64,000 nucleotides of DNA. It comes from Propionicimonas paludicola. Lineage in GTDB: Bacteria; Actinomycetota; Actinomycetes; Propionibacteriales; Propionibacteriaceae. The translations under genes were made by a program, and so were the position numbers. Below the pieces are notes generated by a model. That model did not search any database, was not told the DNA's origin, and saw only the letters and a list, made by a program, of their open reading frames with translations. Of the stretch, positions 44,773 through 53,948 are shown piece after piece. Numbering within the stretch: the first letter of the stretch is position 1; each line of letters begins with the position of its first letter. The stretch is taken from assembly GCF_002563675.1 (NCBI RefSeq), contig NZ_PDJC01000001.1:2108001-2172000 (forward strand), read 5' to 3'.

Positions 44773-45845
44773 CGACCCAGAATCAGGTCGGTGAAGCTCT
44801 CCGCGGCCCGCTGCGGCGTGTAGGCCTGCAGTTCGGCGCGTCCCTGAAGTGCTCGGAGCCGGGCCGCTTCAGGGTCGTCCATCAGCGTGCGCACCGCGTC
44901 CACCGTGACCTCCACGTCGGGAGTTCCGGTGAACACCACGAAGGACTGGCCGTAACTGTCCACTCCGCCGTTGTTGGTCGAGACCACTGCCGAGCCGCAG
45001 AGGGTTGCCTCCACCGGGGTCAGGCCGAAGCCCTCCTGTTCGCTGACGCAGAAGAACACCCGCGAGCGCTGATAGATGCTCACCAGCAACTCCCGGCTCG
45101 GGTTCTGGTGGAACAGCACGCGCTCGTCCAGCTCAGCAGGACGATCACAGGTGCCGAAGGCCATCGCCGGCACCTGCGCCTCGGCCAGCCGGTTCAGGAC
45201 CTGGATCGCCACATCGGTGCGCTTACGCGGGATCCCCGGCGAGAGCAGGGCACAGGCGTAGCTCCGCGCCGGGCCGAACTCACCGAGCGGGAAGCCATCC
45301 GCGTCCACAGCATTCATGACCAGCTCGCAGGGCTCGCCGACATCCAGGCAGTAGTCGCGAATCCACGGGGCCACCGCGATCTTGCGCAGCGGCAGCCGCA
45401 TCGTCTGCTTCAGGTAGGGCTCCCCCACCCCCCAGTCTTCGATCGCCTGCAGGAAATACCAGCCGGAGCAGCCAGTCCGGCGGGCCGCGTCCGTGACAAA
45501 CTCTGCGGTCTCGACCGCAGTCGCGATCAGCACATCGGCGGGAGAGAGTCGCAGCCGGCGCAGGTGAGCCAGCGAACCATGACACTGAACCCGCTGATCC
45601 AGGCTCTCCCACGGCCGGAACCGGGCAAGGCCGGTCCTGCCGAGGGCTCGATAGGCGCTGTGAATGGCGTGCTTGATCGCGACGGTGGACAGCTGCTTGC
45701 CCGGATAACTCAGCCGGAGCTGGTCATAGTAGATATGCACTTCGACGCCGTTGATGGCGCTGAGGTAGTTCGCATACTGGTGGACGATTGCGTACCCGCC
45801 GACCGGGCTAGTGGCATAGCCCGGCAAGACGAAGACCACTCTCAC
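44769..45845 (-). CDS. Family 4 glycosyltransferase
   Basis: 358 residues, GT-B fold. N-terminal acceptor domain with LPGYATSPVGGYAIVHQYA; the donor domain has the EQEGFGLTPVEATLCG motif (GT4 EX7E). It adds a sugar to the repeat unit. Coupled by 4-base overlaps to the flippase downstream and the GT2 gene upstream. Confidence 0.9.
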   Translation of the reverse strand: MRVVFVLPGYATSPVGGYAIVHQYANYLSAINGVEVHIYYDQLRLSYPGKQLSTVAIKHAIHSAYRALGRTGLARFRPWESLDQRVQCHGSLAHLRRLRLSPADVLIATAVETAEFVTDAARRTGCSGWYFLQAIEDWGVGEPYLKQTMRLPLRKIAVAPWIRDYCLDVGEPCELVMNAVDADGFPLGEFGPARSYACALLSPGIPRKRTDVAIQVLNRLAEAQVPAMAFGTCDRPAELDERVLFHQNPSRELLVSIYQRSRVFFCVSEQEGFGLTPVEATLCGSAVVSTNNGGVDSYGQSFVVFTGTPDVEVTVDAVRTLMDDPEAARLRALQGRAELQAYTPQRAAESFTDLILGR

Positions 45846-46744
45846 CGCTGCCCCCGATCTGCGATCCGCTGGACGACCACTGCCGGGCCGGCTGCCAGCA
45901 AGCGGACACCGATAAGTGCTCCGGCGAGCTGCCCACGGTTACCCGCAAGGAGCGGGTACAGCACCGTCGACAGTACGGCCTCGGCTCGCCAGCGCCACTT
46001 GCTCGGGCCGCGCCGCTGACCGGCGATCAACAAGGCATTTCGCGCCATGAAGGCACCACCCAGGGCGCCGGCCGTGGAGCCGGTGGTCGCACCGACCTCA
46101 TGATCGACAAGGCACTCTCGGACCAACACTGCACGGGCGGCGGGGGTGCGCAACTGCCACTCCAACTCCTCCTTATAGAGGAACAGGTTCTCGTCGAACC
46201 GGCCGCGGGTCAGGATGGCGCTGACCGGAATCAGCATGCTCGCACCGTTGATCCAGTCGGTCGTCACTACTCCGCCTCGCGGAAGAGTGTCGATCGGCAC
46301 CCCGAAGTGAAGGTGCCAGGGTCGGCCTGTGCGCCAGTTGAAGCCGCCGCCGCCGTAGTAGCAGTGCCCCCCACTGGACACATACGAGCCGACGATGTCG
46401 GCCTCTGGGTGCGCGGCGAGTGCCTGGGCGAAGTGCTGCAATGCATCCTCCGCCACGGTGACGTCGTTGTTCAGCACCCAGAGGTAGTCGAAGCCACCCT
46501 CATGTGCGGCATCGGCGGCCAGGTTCACCGCGCCGGCGTAACCGAGGTTCCGCCCCGGCCGGAGGACCCGATAGTCACCGGTGTCGTCGAGTGGCCAGTT
46601 GCCGGAGTTGTCGATCAGGAAGAGCGCCCCGAACCCCGGGTCCAGGGCGCGGCACGACGCCAACGCCTGCACCGATCGTTCCGGATCGCCGTAATGCACG
46701 ACGAACACCGCCACAGAAAGACCGAACTGCCGATCCTTCGCCAT
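45842..46744 (-). CDS. Family 2 glycosyltransferase, rhamnosyltransferase-like
   Basis: 300 residues. GT-A fold with VAVFVVHYGDP, the NLGYAGAVN motif and a metal-binding LNNDVTV (the usual DxD is NND). The C-terminal part has ENLFLYKEELEW. It overlaps the next gene by 4 bases and starts 1 base after the polymerase stop, so it belongs to the same operon. Confidence 0.9.
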   Translation of the reverse strand: MAKDRQFGLSVAVFVVHYGDPERSVQALASCRALDPGFGALFLIDNSGNWPLDDTGDYRVLRPGRNLGYAGAVNLAADAAHEGGFDYLWVLNNDVTVAEDALQHFAQALAAHPEADIVGSYVSSGGHCYYGGGGFNWRTGRPWHLHFGVPIDTLPRGGVVTTDWINGASMLIPVSAILTRGRFDENLFLYKEELEWQLRTPAARAVLVRECLVDHEVGATTGSTAGALGGAFMARNALLIAGQRRGPSKWRWRAEAVLSTVLYPLLAGNRGQLAGALIGVRLLAAGPAVVVQRIADRGQR

Positions 46745-46745
46745 C

Positions 46746-48026
46746 TCAGACCACCCCCGATGTCAGCTGGAACTCAGTCGCCGCCGGCACAGCCGGTTCA
46801 TCGCGCGATCGGAACCGACCTCCGCAGTCCAGGATGAACGCCAGTAGAAGCCACAGCGGCAGCAGCGCCAGGTAGCCGGTGGTGGCACCTACGCTGACCA
46901 GCCAGGCAACCAGTGCGATCCGAGCCGAGCTCGTCTCGGCTCGACGCCAGGCCATCACGACCAGCGCCACCACACCAACAGCCACGATGAGTCCGCCCTC
47001 CAGCCACCAGCTCATCAGGATCGAAACCACGGCGGAGATGCCGTGATTGCTGCTCCCGAGGGCAGCCACCCCTTGGCCTGGGCCGAACCCGGCCAGCAGC
47101 CGGGGAAAGCTCTCCATCGGGAGTTGCAGTGCCGAGACCAGCGCCTCGTAGCGGTACTGGGTCGAAGCGTCCCCTCCGCTGCTCAAGCGACCAGAGGACG
47201 GAACCAGGCTGACGCCCCAAATCACGGCTCCCAGCGCAGCCACCGCCCCCAGCGCCATGGCGCTGCGGTATCTGCTGAACAGGAGCACAGCGGCGTATCC
47301 GGCCATGACCACGACGACGTAGACCGAGGTGCTGAGAACCACCGCAACTCCCGCGGCGAAGGCCCCGACCAGCGAGATGACGCGGTATCTCCCTTTGGCA
47401 TCGACCGCATTGCCGAGCAACACGATGCCCCATGGCCCCAGACAGGCCGACATGGCCGACGGCTCCGGGAACACCCCACCGGGCCGGGCGACGTATGCGG
47501 TGTAGACGTCGGTGATCGACTGCAGATCGGCGAAGCTCGGGTTGTGGAAGTACTCGATGAACGGGAACACCCCGCGGCCGAACTCGATGATCTGGTAGAT
47601 GGCTAGGGCCAGGTTGATCATCATCGCGATCGCCACCGGGAACGGCAGCCAGTCCTTGACGAAGCTGCGTAGGAGATCTCCGAACACCGGCAGCGCCAGC
47701 AGCGTCACTGCAGTCACGATGAACGTGCGGAATGCGGTGTCCGGGCTCTCGAGCTGATTGGCGAAGGCAGCCAGGCCATAGGCCAGCAGGATCGGACCCA
47801 CCAGCCAGAAGTAGGCCACGGCCGACCTTGTCTTGATGACGTGCGGGAGCCGCACCACCAGCAGCAGCAAGCAGACCAGCTGTGCGGCTTGGAAGCCCCA
47901 ACTGTTGCCAAGGGAGAACACCGCCGGGTACGGGAAGAACGCGAGAAAGACCAAGCCACAGGCCCAAACCGAGGCGTACTCGTCGCCGATCCGGCGCCCG
48001 GACCGCTGGTCAGGCAGATCGGGCAT
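46746..48026 (-). CDS. Polysaccharide polymerase (Wzy/O-antigen ligase-like)
   Basis: 426 residues from ATG 48026; a longer frame overlaps the preceding gene more deeply. About ten to eleven hydrophobic helices with a large external loop containing GGVFPEPSAMSACLGPWG, a motif of this membrane family. It joins repeat units outside the membrane. Overlaps the upstream glycosyltransferase by 17 bases. Wzy proteins vary greatly in sequence, so topology and context carry the call. Confidence 0.8.
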   Translation of the reverse strand: MPDLPDQRSGRRIGDEYASVWACGLVFLAFFPYPAVFSLGNSWGFQAAQLVCLLLLVVRLPHVIKTRSAVAYFWLVGPILLAYGLAAFANQLESPDTAFRTFIVTAVTLLALPVFGDLLRSFVKDWLPFPVAIAMMINLALAIYQIIEFGRGVFPFIEYFHNPSFADLQSITDVYTAYVARPGGVFPEPSAMSACLGPWGIVLLGNAVDAKGRYRVISLVGAFAAGVAVVLSTSVYVVVVMAGYAAVLLFSRYRSAMALGAVAALGAVIWGVSLVPSSGRLSSGGDASTQYRYEALVSALQLPMESFPRLLAGFGPGQGVAALGSSNHGISAVVSILMSWWLEGGLIVAVGVVALVVMAWRRAETSSARIALVAWLVSVGATTGYLALLPLWLLLAFILDCGGRFRSRDEPAVPAATEFQLTSGVV

Positions 48027-49119
48027 GGTTGGCTCTCTCGTAGACCTCGACGGTGGACGCGGCGACGGCATCGATGGATAGCTTGGCCAACGCGTCGGTG
48101 AAGCCCTGTTCATATGCGTGGTGTTGTTGACGCAGACCGGCCTTGTGCATGGTCAGGGCGAGCCCTTCGGCGAGGTCGGGGGCGATCTCGCCGACGCCGT
48201 ACTTCTTGACCGGCTCGGCCAAACCGCCGATATCGGTGACCACGATCGGCCGGCGGTGCGCAATCGCTAGATGGGTCACGCCGCTCTGAGCCGCGAACCC
48301 CTGATACGGCGCCACCAGCACCCTGTGCGCGGCGAACAGCGGCGCTACCTCTTCGTCGACGAGGTAGCCCGGTCGGAAGTCGCAGCGAGTAAGTCCGAGG
48401 TCTTCAATCCGTCGCTGAATGTCGTCGACCATCTTCTGCGAGCCACCCCCGGCCACAGTGGCGGTCGGGTTGTCCAGCGCCGCCAAGGCGTTCAAGAAAT
48501 GCAGAATGCCTTTGTTCTCCCGCAGCACGCCGAAGAAGAGGTAGTCGCTGGGCTGGTCCGGTTCAGGGGACGGCGCGACCGGCCAGATCGGATGCGGGAC
48601 CACCGCGACCTGCGCACTCGGCAGGATCTGGAGCAACTGTGACCGAAGCGTCTCGGTGTGCACGATGAGCTGGTCGGCGCGCGCCCAGGCCGCCACGGCG
48701 TCCCGCTGCCGCAGCCGGGCCAGCAGGTCCGTCTCGTGTGGCTGGACGTTGTGCACGGTGACCACCGTCCGGTATCCGGCGCGTCGCGCCACGTCCACTG
48801 CGGCCGCGCCGAGAAAGGTCGGGAACTCCTGGAAGTGGATGACCCCAGGCCCGGACTCCTGCGCATCACGGCCTAGGAGCGCCTTCAGCTGTCGCAGGTG
48901 TCGGCCGTAGACCAGCTGCCGGTCGACGATGCGTGCGATGCCATGGGCGCCTTCGTCGATCGGCGACAACACCGGGAGGGTGGTGACCCCGTCGGCCGGC
49001 TCGGCACCACTGGCGCAGACCACGGCCATCCGGGTGTGGTCGCCGAGGCCCCGTGCCAACTCACAGGAGTAGCGCCAGTGGCCTCCGCTGCGCGTATGCA
49101 GGTACATCAACGCTCTCAT
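48010..49119 (-). CDS. Family 4 glycosyltransferase
   Basis: 369 residues from ATG 49119 with AGGAG 6 bases upstream. The acceptor domain opens MYLHTRSGGHWRY, and the donor domain has FFGVLRENKGI and APYQGFAAQSGVTHLAIAH, where the usual EGFG is replaced by FAAQSG. The loop IHFQEFPTF lies in the acceptor site. It probably adds one sugar of the repeat unit. Confidence 0.87.
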   Translation of the reverse strand: MRALMYLHTRSGGHWRYSCELARGLGDHTRMAVVCASGAEPADGVTTLPVLSPIDEGAHGIARIVDRQLVYGRHLRQLKALLGRDAQESGPGVIHFQEFPTFLGAAAVDVARRAGYRTVVTVHNVQPHETDLLARLRQRDAVAAWARADQLIVHTETLRSQLLQILPSAQVAVVPHPIWPVAPSPEPDQPSDYLFFGVLRENKGILHFLNALAALDNPTATVAGGGSQKMVDDIQRRIEDLGLTRCDFRPGYLVDEEVAPLFAAHRVLVAPYQGFAAQSGVTHLAIAHRRPIVVTDIGGLAEPVKKYGVGEIAPDLAEGLALTMHKAGLRQQHHAYEQGFTDALAKLSIDAVAASTVEVYERANHARSA

Positions 49120-49207
49120 CTGCGACTCCTGGGTCGTCACGACGCATCGGCTCTCGTCGAGCAGCCTGCGGCTACCGTGACATCGGCGTGCGCACAGCGC
49201 CGGCCAG

Positions 49208-50275
49208 TCACCGACGGCTCCCGCCGCCACACCGGCCGGGAGTGGCCCGCTGGTAGAGCTTGTCGATCGCATCGCGGTATCCGGCCTCGTCACTGAGCTG
49301 ATGGAAGCGCTCGGTGGCGGCGGACGCCGTACGCGCTCGCAGGCCTTCATCGCCGATCAGACAAACCAGGGCATCCACGAGCGCGTCGTCCTCACTCTCC
49401 AGGTAACCGGTGACCGCAGGAGCGACCAGATCCCGCATCCCGTCCACCGGGGTGCTGACAATGGGCAGGCCCAGGTACATGGCCTCGAGTGCCGCGATCG
49501 GCCGACCCTCGAAGCGCGAGCACATCAGCATCGCCTTGCTTTCCTTCATGATCTGATAGGGCGCATTGAGGAAGCCGAGATAGCTGGTTCGATCGTGCAC
49601 CCCCATCTCCTGGGACACCGCCTGCATCTGTGCGAGTAGTGGCCCATCCCCGACCACCCCGAACCTGGCCTCGTCGAGCCGCTGCAGTACGGCACAGGCG
49701 ACCCGCGCCACCCTCACCGGGTCCTTCTGGTCGGTGATCCTGCCAACGAACAACACGTCGAATCCGCCACCGGACTGCGCGGTTCCGGTGAGGGTATCGA
49801 TCCGCTTCGCGCTCACCACATTGGGCAGCACCGTCGTCCGTTCCGCGAGCACCCGACGAAGCGCATAGCCATCGAAGCACGCCTGATCGACCATCACGAC
49901 AGCGGCGGCCCGTCGTGCGGCCAAGGCATAGACCACCGCCTTTGGACCCAGAGTGCGCATGTCATCGCTGTTGACGTGCAGGTGGGAGATGAACGGCACG
50001 CCCGTCCCGGCGGCCGCGGCAAGCGCGGTTGCCCGGACGTCGTGGGCGTGGATCAGGTCGGGCCGAAACTGCCGAACGACCTGCCGCAGACCTCGGACGG
50101 TCAGACCGCTGATCGGGATGAAGTCGATACCGCGATCCTGGAGCGCTTCGCGCACCGGACCCTCCGGCGAGCAGTAGGCGAACTCGTGTTCCTCGGCCAG
50201 CATCAGGCAGATGTCCGCGGCAACGTTCTCCGCCCCGGACAAGGCCGGGCTGGAGAGCAGCTGTAGCACCCTCAT
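49208..50275 (-). CDS. Family 4 glycosyltransferase
   Basis: 355 residues from ATG 50275 with GAGGAGG upstream. Starts RVLQLLSSPALSGAENVA; the donor domain has LFVGRITDQKDPVR and SRFEGRPIAALEAMYLGLPIVST split over the EX7E motif (E-G-R-P-I-A-A-L-E). Cytoplasmic enzyme of repeat-unit assembly; sugar unknown. Confidence 0.9.
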   Translation of the reverse strand: MRVLQLLSSPALSGAENVAADICLMLAEEHEFAYCSPEGPVREALQDRGIDFIPISGLTVRGLRQVVRQFRPDLIHAHDVRATALAAAAGTGVPFISHLHVNSDDMRTLGPKAVVYALAARRAAAVVMVDQACFDGYALRRVLAERTTVLPNVVSAKRIDTLTGTAQSGGGFDVLFVGRITDQKDPVRVARVACAVLQRLDEARFGVVGDGPLLAQMQAVSQEMGVHDRTSYLGFLNAPYQIMKESKAMLMCSRFEGRPIAALEAMYLGLPIVSTPVDGMRDLVAPAVTGYLESEDDALVDALVCLIGDEGLRARTASAATERFHQLSDEAGYRDAIDKLYQRATPGRCGGGSRR

Positions 50276-50369
50276 CTGATCGTCCCTCCTCGCAGGCATG
50301 ACTCGCCCTCGCTGCGCCGACCGCCCGGGGCTGCGCCCATCGGGTAGCCCTGCGGGAGCCGAACGGATG

Positions 50370-51479
50370 TCACGAGGTCACCTTCCGGTACACCTGACGC
50401 ATCTCCTCGGCCACCGCGTCCAGGTCAAAGGAACCGGCCAACTCCAGGCTCCGGGCACCGAGGGCGGCCCGGTAGTCCGAGTCCTGCGCGAGTTCATCAA
50501 GGAGACGGGCCAGGCCGCGAGGCTCGGCCGGGTCAAAGAGCCAGCCGTTGCCGCCTTCGGCGACCAGGTCGCGGTGCCCGCGAATGTCCGAACAGAGCAC
50601 CGGAAGCCCGGCGAACATCGCCTCGATAACTGAGATCGGCAGCCCTTCCTGCCGTGACGACGCCACGTACACATCGGCGGCCGCGCAGACTCGCTCGATG
50701 TCCGAGCGGTAGCCGAGAAAGTGCACCCGCTGGTCGACGTGAAGCTCGGCAGCGAGTTCTCGCAGGCCGGCCTCCTCGGCCCCCACCCCGCATAGCAGCA
50801 AGTGGGCAGGCGCCTCGGCCAGGGCTAGGCCTCGCAAGGTGGCAGCGTGGTTCTTGCGGCGGCTCAACTCACCGACACTGGCTGCCACGAAGGTGTCGTC
50901 CGAAATCCCCAGCTCGCGGCGGACGTCGTCCCGGGCTTGCCGGCTCGGCCCGAACCGGCCGCGGTCGACGCCCACGCCGGGAATCAACACCGTCGCGCCA
51001 GCATGCAGTCGCTGCGCTGCCCGATAGTCCTCATCGTTGATCGTGATCAGCAGGTCTGTGGCGAACGACGCCAGCCACTCGACCGGATAGAAGGTCGCCC
51101 AGCTCCGCGCGCCGGAACCCCGGAAGAAGTGGAAGCCGTGCGCGGTGTAGACCACCTTCGGCACGCCGGCCAGCCGCGCCGCAAGACGTCCGACCACCCC
51201 ACCGACTGGGGAGTGGCAGTGCACCAGGTCCGGCTTCAGGCGGGTCATCAGGCGGACCAGTTCGATCAGGGCGATCAGATTCTTCGGTGACAGCGGACCG
51301 CGCTCGAACCGAATGTGGTGCGTAGTGATGTCGACCGCGTCGAGGCGTCGCCGATCCTCATTGGCCAGGTTGGCTGCTCCATGGATCTCGTAGCCAAGTT
51401 CCTTCAGAACCCGGATGTTGGCCGCCTCAAACAGAAAGAACTGGCGACCGACAGTGGACACAATCAGGGCACGCTTCAT
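50370..51479 (-). CDS. Family 4 glycosyltransferase, CapM/EpsD-like
   Basis: 369 residues. Acceptor domain with HCHSPVGGVVGRLAA and VVYTAHGFHFF, a signature of transferases that act right after the priming step. Donor domain EX7E is SRQEGLPISVIEAMFAG. It starts 2 bases after the priming transferase stop, and enzymes of this type usually add the second sugar. Confidence 0.92.
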   Translation of the reverse strand: MKRALIVSTVGRQFFLFEAANIRVLKELGYEIHGAANLANEDRRRLDAVDITTHHIRFERGPLSPKNLIALIELVRLMTRLKPDLVHCHSPVGGVVGRLAARLAGVPKVVYTAHGFHFFRGSGARSWATFYPVEWLASFATDLLITINDEDYRAAQRLHAGATVLIPGVGVDRGRFGPSRQARDDVRRELGISDDTFVAASVGELSRRKNHAATLRGLALAEAPAHLLLCGVGAEEAGLRELAAELHVDQRVHFLGYRSDIERVCAAADVYVASSRQEGLPISVIEAMFAGLPVLCSDIRGHRDLVAEGGNGWLFDPAEPRGLARLLDELAQDSDYRAALGARSLELAGSFDLDAVAEEMRQVYRKVTS

Positions 51480-51481
51480 CG

Positions 51482-52132
51482 TCAGTTCTCACTCTCCAGG
51501 ATCGCGTCGGCGGGCAGCGCTGCCGGCCTCAGCACGACCAGGACGGTCTGGATCAGGATCCGCCAGTCGCCCAACATCGAGCGGCTACGGACGTAGTCGG
51601 CGTAGGCCCGTGCCTTACGCGGCAGAAGCCAGGAGACATAGGCCTCGGCCGGGTCGTCGAACCGACTGAGGATCTCCTCCTCGTTTCTGAGCAGGGCGGT
51701 CGCCGGATCGGTGATGCCGGGACGCACCGAGACAATCGCCTCAGCCAACTCGCTGGGCCACTGGGCGGCCATCTCCGGCACCTCAGGACGCGGCCCGACC
51801 AGGCTCATCTCGCCCTTCAGCACATTCACCAGTTGAGGCAACTCGTCAATCTTGGTCGCCCGGAGGACGCGACCGACGCCGGTCACCCGTCGATCCCCCG
51901 CGACTGTGACCAGGGATCCGCCCACGCTCGCCCGCATGGTACGGAACTTGTGGAGCCGAAACTCGGTTCCGTATCGGCCGGTTCGTACTTGGCTGAAGAT
52001 GATCGGGCCCGGCGAACTCAGCGCAACCGCCACCGCGGCCACCAGCAAGATCGGCGACACTACGATCAACCCCACCGCAGAAAGCAGCACATCGCGAGCA
52101 CGAAAGACCGCCTCGCTGCCAGATCTGGTCAC
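51482..52132 (-). CDS. Priming sugar transferase (undecaprenyl-phosphate; WcaJ/PglC family)
   Basis: 216 residues, the short form without the extra N-terminal helices. One membrane hairpin (LLSAVGLIVVSPILLVAAVAVAL region), then HKFRTMR and the catalytic KIDELPQLVNVLKGEMSLVGPRPE block, written here by its ends KIDELPQ and LVGPRPE. It moves a sugar phosphate from a nucleotide sugar onto undecaprenyl phosphate, starting the repeat unit. It overlaps the upstream GNAT gene by 4 bases. Confidence 0.94.
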   Translation of the reverse strand: MTRSGSEAVFRARDVLLSAVGLIVVSPILLVAAVAVALSSPGPIIFSQVRTGRYGTEFRLHKFRTMRASVGGSLVTVAGDRRVTGVGRVLRATKIDELPQLVNVLKGEMSLVGPRPEVPEMAAQWPSELAEAIVSVRPGITDPATALLRNEEEILSRFDDPAEAYVSWLLPRKARAYADYVRSRSMLGDWRILIQTVLVVLRPAALPADAILESEN

Positions 52133-52764
52133 CGCATCGTCCTCGCAGCGTCCCGGTCGTTCACCTCGGACAGCCGCCGACAGTAGCGGTTCATCCGCCT
52201 GCCTCGGCTGGTCACGAAGTCGTCCAGGAGCTCCCAGCCACAGCGCAGGTAGAACTGGTTGACGGCCTCGTTATCGACGGCATCAGTAGTCAGGAAGGCG
52301 ACGCTGGCACCCCGGCTCTTCGCCTCCAGCTCCCACACTGCGAGCAGGCTGCGACCGATCCCCCCGCCACGCAGGTCGGGATCCACGCAGATCGAACTGA
52401 GCAGTCCGCCCTCGCTCTGGGCTGGTCCGTCTCCGCGGTAGCGCACCGCTGCGAAGAGGCGTCCGGCGATGCTCGGCCGTCGCAGCACCGCCAGTGCACT
52501 GACCATCATGAATGGGAACAGCCTGCGCAGGAGTAGGCGACGGAAGAAGCGCTCCGGTCGGGTGGTGCCCACTACGGCGCCGACGATCCGTCCGTGCTTG
52601 TTGCGGGCGACGACGACGGCCGCGGTGGGATCACCCACGAAGCCTCGGTAGAACTGCTCTAGGAAGCCCACTCCGAGACTGGACAGGAAGAAGGTGGGGA
52701 AGGCGCGCCGATGCAACTCGGCCAGCTCCCGAGTGTCGGCCTTCTTGATCCCGGTCTCGATCAC
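52129..52764 (-). CDS. GNAT acetyltransferase of the polysaccharide locus
   Basis: 211 residues. The acetyl-CoA loop is DLRGGGIGRSLL, and FYLRCGWELLD closes the fold. With the aminotransferase directly upstream, the likely reaction is N-acetylation of a nucleotide amino-sugar before the priming transferase, as WecD or PglD do. The substrate is inferred. It overlaps both neighbours by 4 bases. Confidence 0.85.
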   Translation of the reverse strand: MIETGIKKADTRELAELHRRAFPTFFLSSLGVGFLEQFYRGFVGDPTAAVVVARNKHGRIVGAVVGTTRPERFFRRLLLRRLFPFMMVSALAVLRRPSIAGRLFAAVRYRGDGPAQSEGGLLSSICVDPDLRGGGIGRSLLAVWELEAKSRGASVAFLTTDAVDNEAVNQFYLRCGWELLDDFVTSRGRRMNRYCRRLSEVNDRDAARTMR

Positions 52765-53948
52765 TGCGCTCCCGCGGTGCCGAGGAGCACCTCACGGGTC
52801 GCCGCGATCACGCGCTGGACGTCGTGATCGGTCATCGAGGAGAAGATCGGCAGGCTAACAACCCTGCCGAACGCCTCGGTCGCCACCGGGAAGTGTTCCG
52901 GAGCCAGGTGGTATGTGTCTCGCCAGTAGGGGTGCAGATGGAGCGGGATGAAGTGGACGCTCGTGCCCACTCCGCGCTCGACCAATGCTTCGATGAACCC
53001 ATCGCGCGATATCGGCGCGTCGCTGCCCAATCGGATCGAGTACACATGCCAGGCATGGCCGTTCGCCTCCACCGGGCCCTGCGGCAAGGTCAGCGGGAGC
53101 CCGGCCAGGCCGTAGTTGTAGCGGTCGGCGATGCTCTTGCGAGCCGATGCCATCTCCCGCGCCCGGCGCAACTGCACGCGTCCCATGGCAGCAGCGAGGT
53201 CGGTCAAGTTGTACTTAAACCCCGGCGCAACCACCTCGTAGTGCCAGCTGGGCTTGGTCGAGGTGTACCTGTCGAAGACGTCACGACTAATGCCGTGCAG
53301 CCGCATGGTCCGGGCTCGCTTGGCCAGCTCCGGTCGACTGGTGACCAGCATTCCGCCCTCGCCGGTCGTGATGGTCTTGGTCGAGTAGAAGGAGAAGATC
53401 ACAGCATCGCTGGCACTGTCTCCGACCAGGCGTGACTCGGAGTAGACCGGGAAGGCGTGCGCGGCATCTTCGACGACCCGCAGATCGTGAGCAGCAGCGA
53501 AGTCCGCCAGCGTCGTCCGCGAGACCGGAAGGCCGGAGAAGTGGACCGGGATGATGGCTCTAGTTCGGGGTGTGACTGCCCGAGCGGCCGCCTCGAAGTC
53601 GAGGTTGAGCGAGCCCGGCTCGACGTCGACCAGCACCGGCGTGGCGCCCAGATAGCGGACGACCTCGGCAGTCGCGGTGAACGTCCAGGTGGGTACCAGG
53701 ACCTCATCGCCGGGACCGATGCCAAGCGCCTCCAGGGCCAGATGGAGTCCAGCCGTGGCGGAGTTCACCGCGACGGCATGAAGATCCGGTCCGAGGAAGT
53801 CCGCGAACTCCCGCTCGAAGGCCGCCGCACTCGGCCCCGTGGTGATCCAGCCCGATCGCAGAGCTGTCGTGACGGCTTCGACCTCGTCCTCTGTGATGTC
53901 GGGCCGAGCAAAGGGAAGGAACTCCTCGGCGACTTCGGTCGGGGTCAT
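52761..53948 (-). CDS. DegT/DnrJ/EryC1 sugar aminotransferase
   Basis: 395 residues, PLP-dependent. The internal aldimine Lys is in FSFYSTKTITTGEGGM, with VEDAAHA before it and NSATAGLHLALEAL near the start. It converts a 4-keto nucleotide sugar to the 4-amino sugar. Gene order dehydratase, aminotransferase, acetyltransferase, priming transferase is that of the bacillosamine (PglFEDC) type pathway, which suggests a di-N-acetyl sugar at the reducing end. That is inferred. Confidence 0.93.
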   Translation of the reverse strand: MTPTEVAEEFLPFARPDITEDEVEAVTTALRSGWITTGPSAAAFEREFADFLGPDLHAVAVNSATAGLHLALEALGIGPGDEVLVPTWTFTATAEVVRYLGATPVLVDVEPGSLNLDFEAAARAVTPRTRAIIPVHFSGLPVSRTTLADFAAAHDLRVVEDAAHAFPVYSESRLVGDSASDAVIFSFYSTKTITTGEGGMLVTSRPELAKRARTMRLHGISRDVFDRYTSTKPSWHYEVVAPGFKYNLTDLAAAMGRVQLRRAREMASARKSIADRYNYGLAGLPLTLPQGPVEANGHAWHVYSIRLGSDAPISRDGFIEALVERGVGTSVHFIPLHLHPYWRDTYHLAPEHFPVATEAFGRVVSLPIFSSMTDHDVQRVIAATREVLLGTAGAQ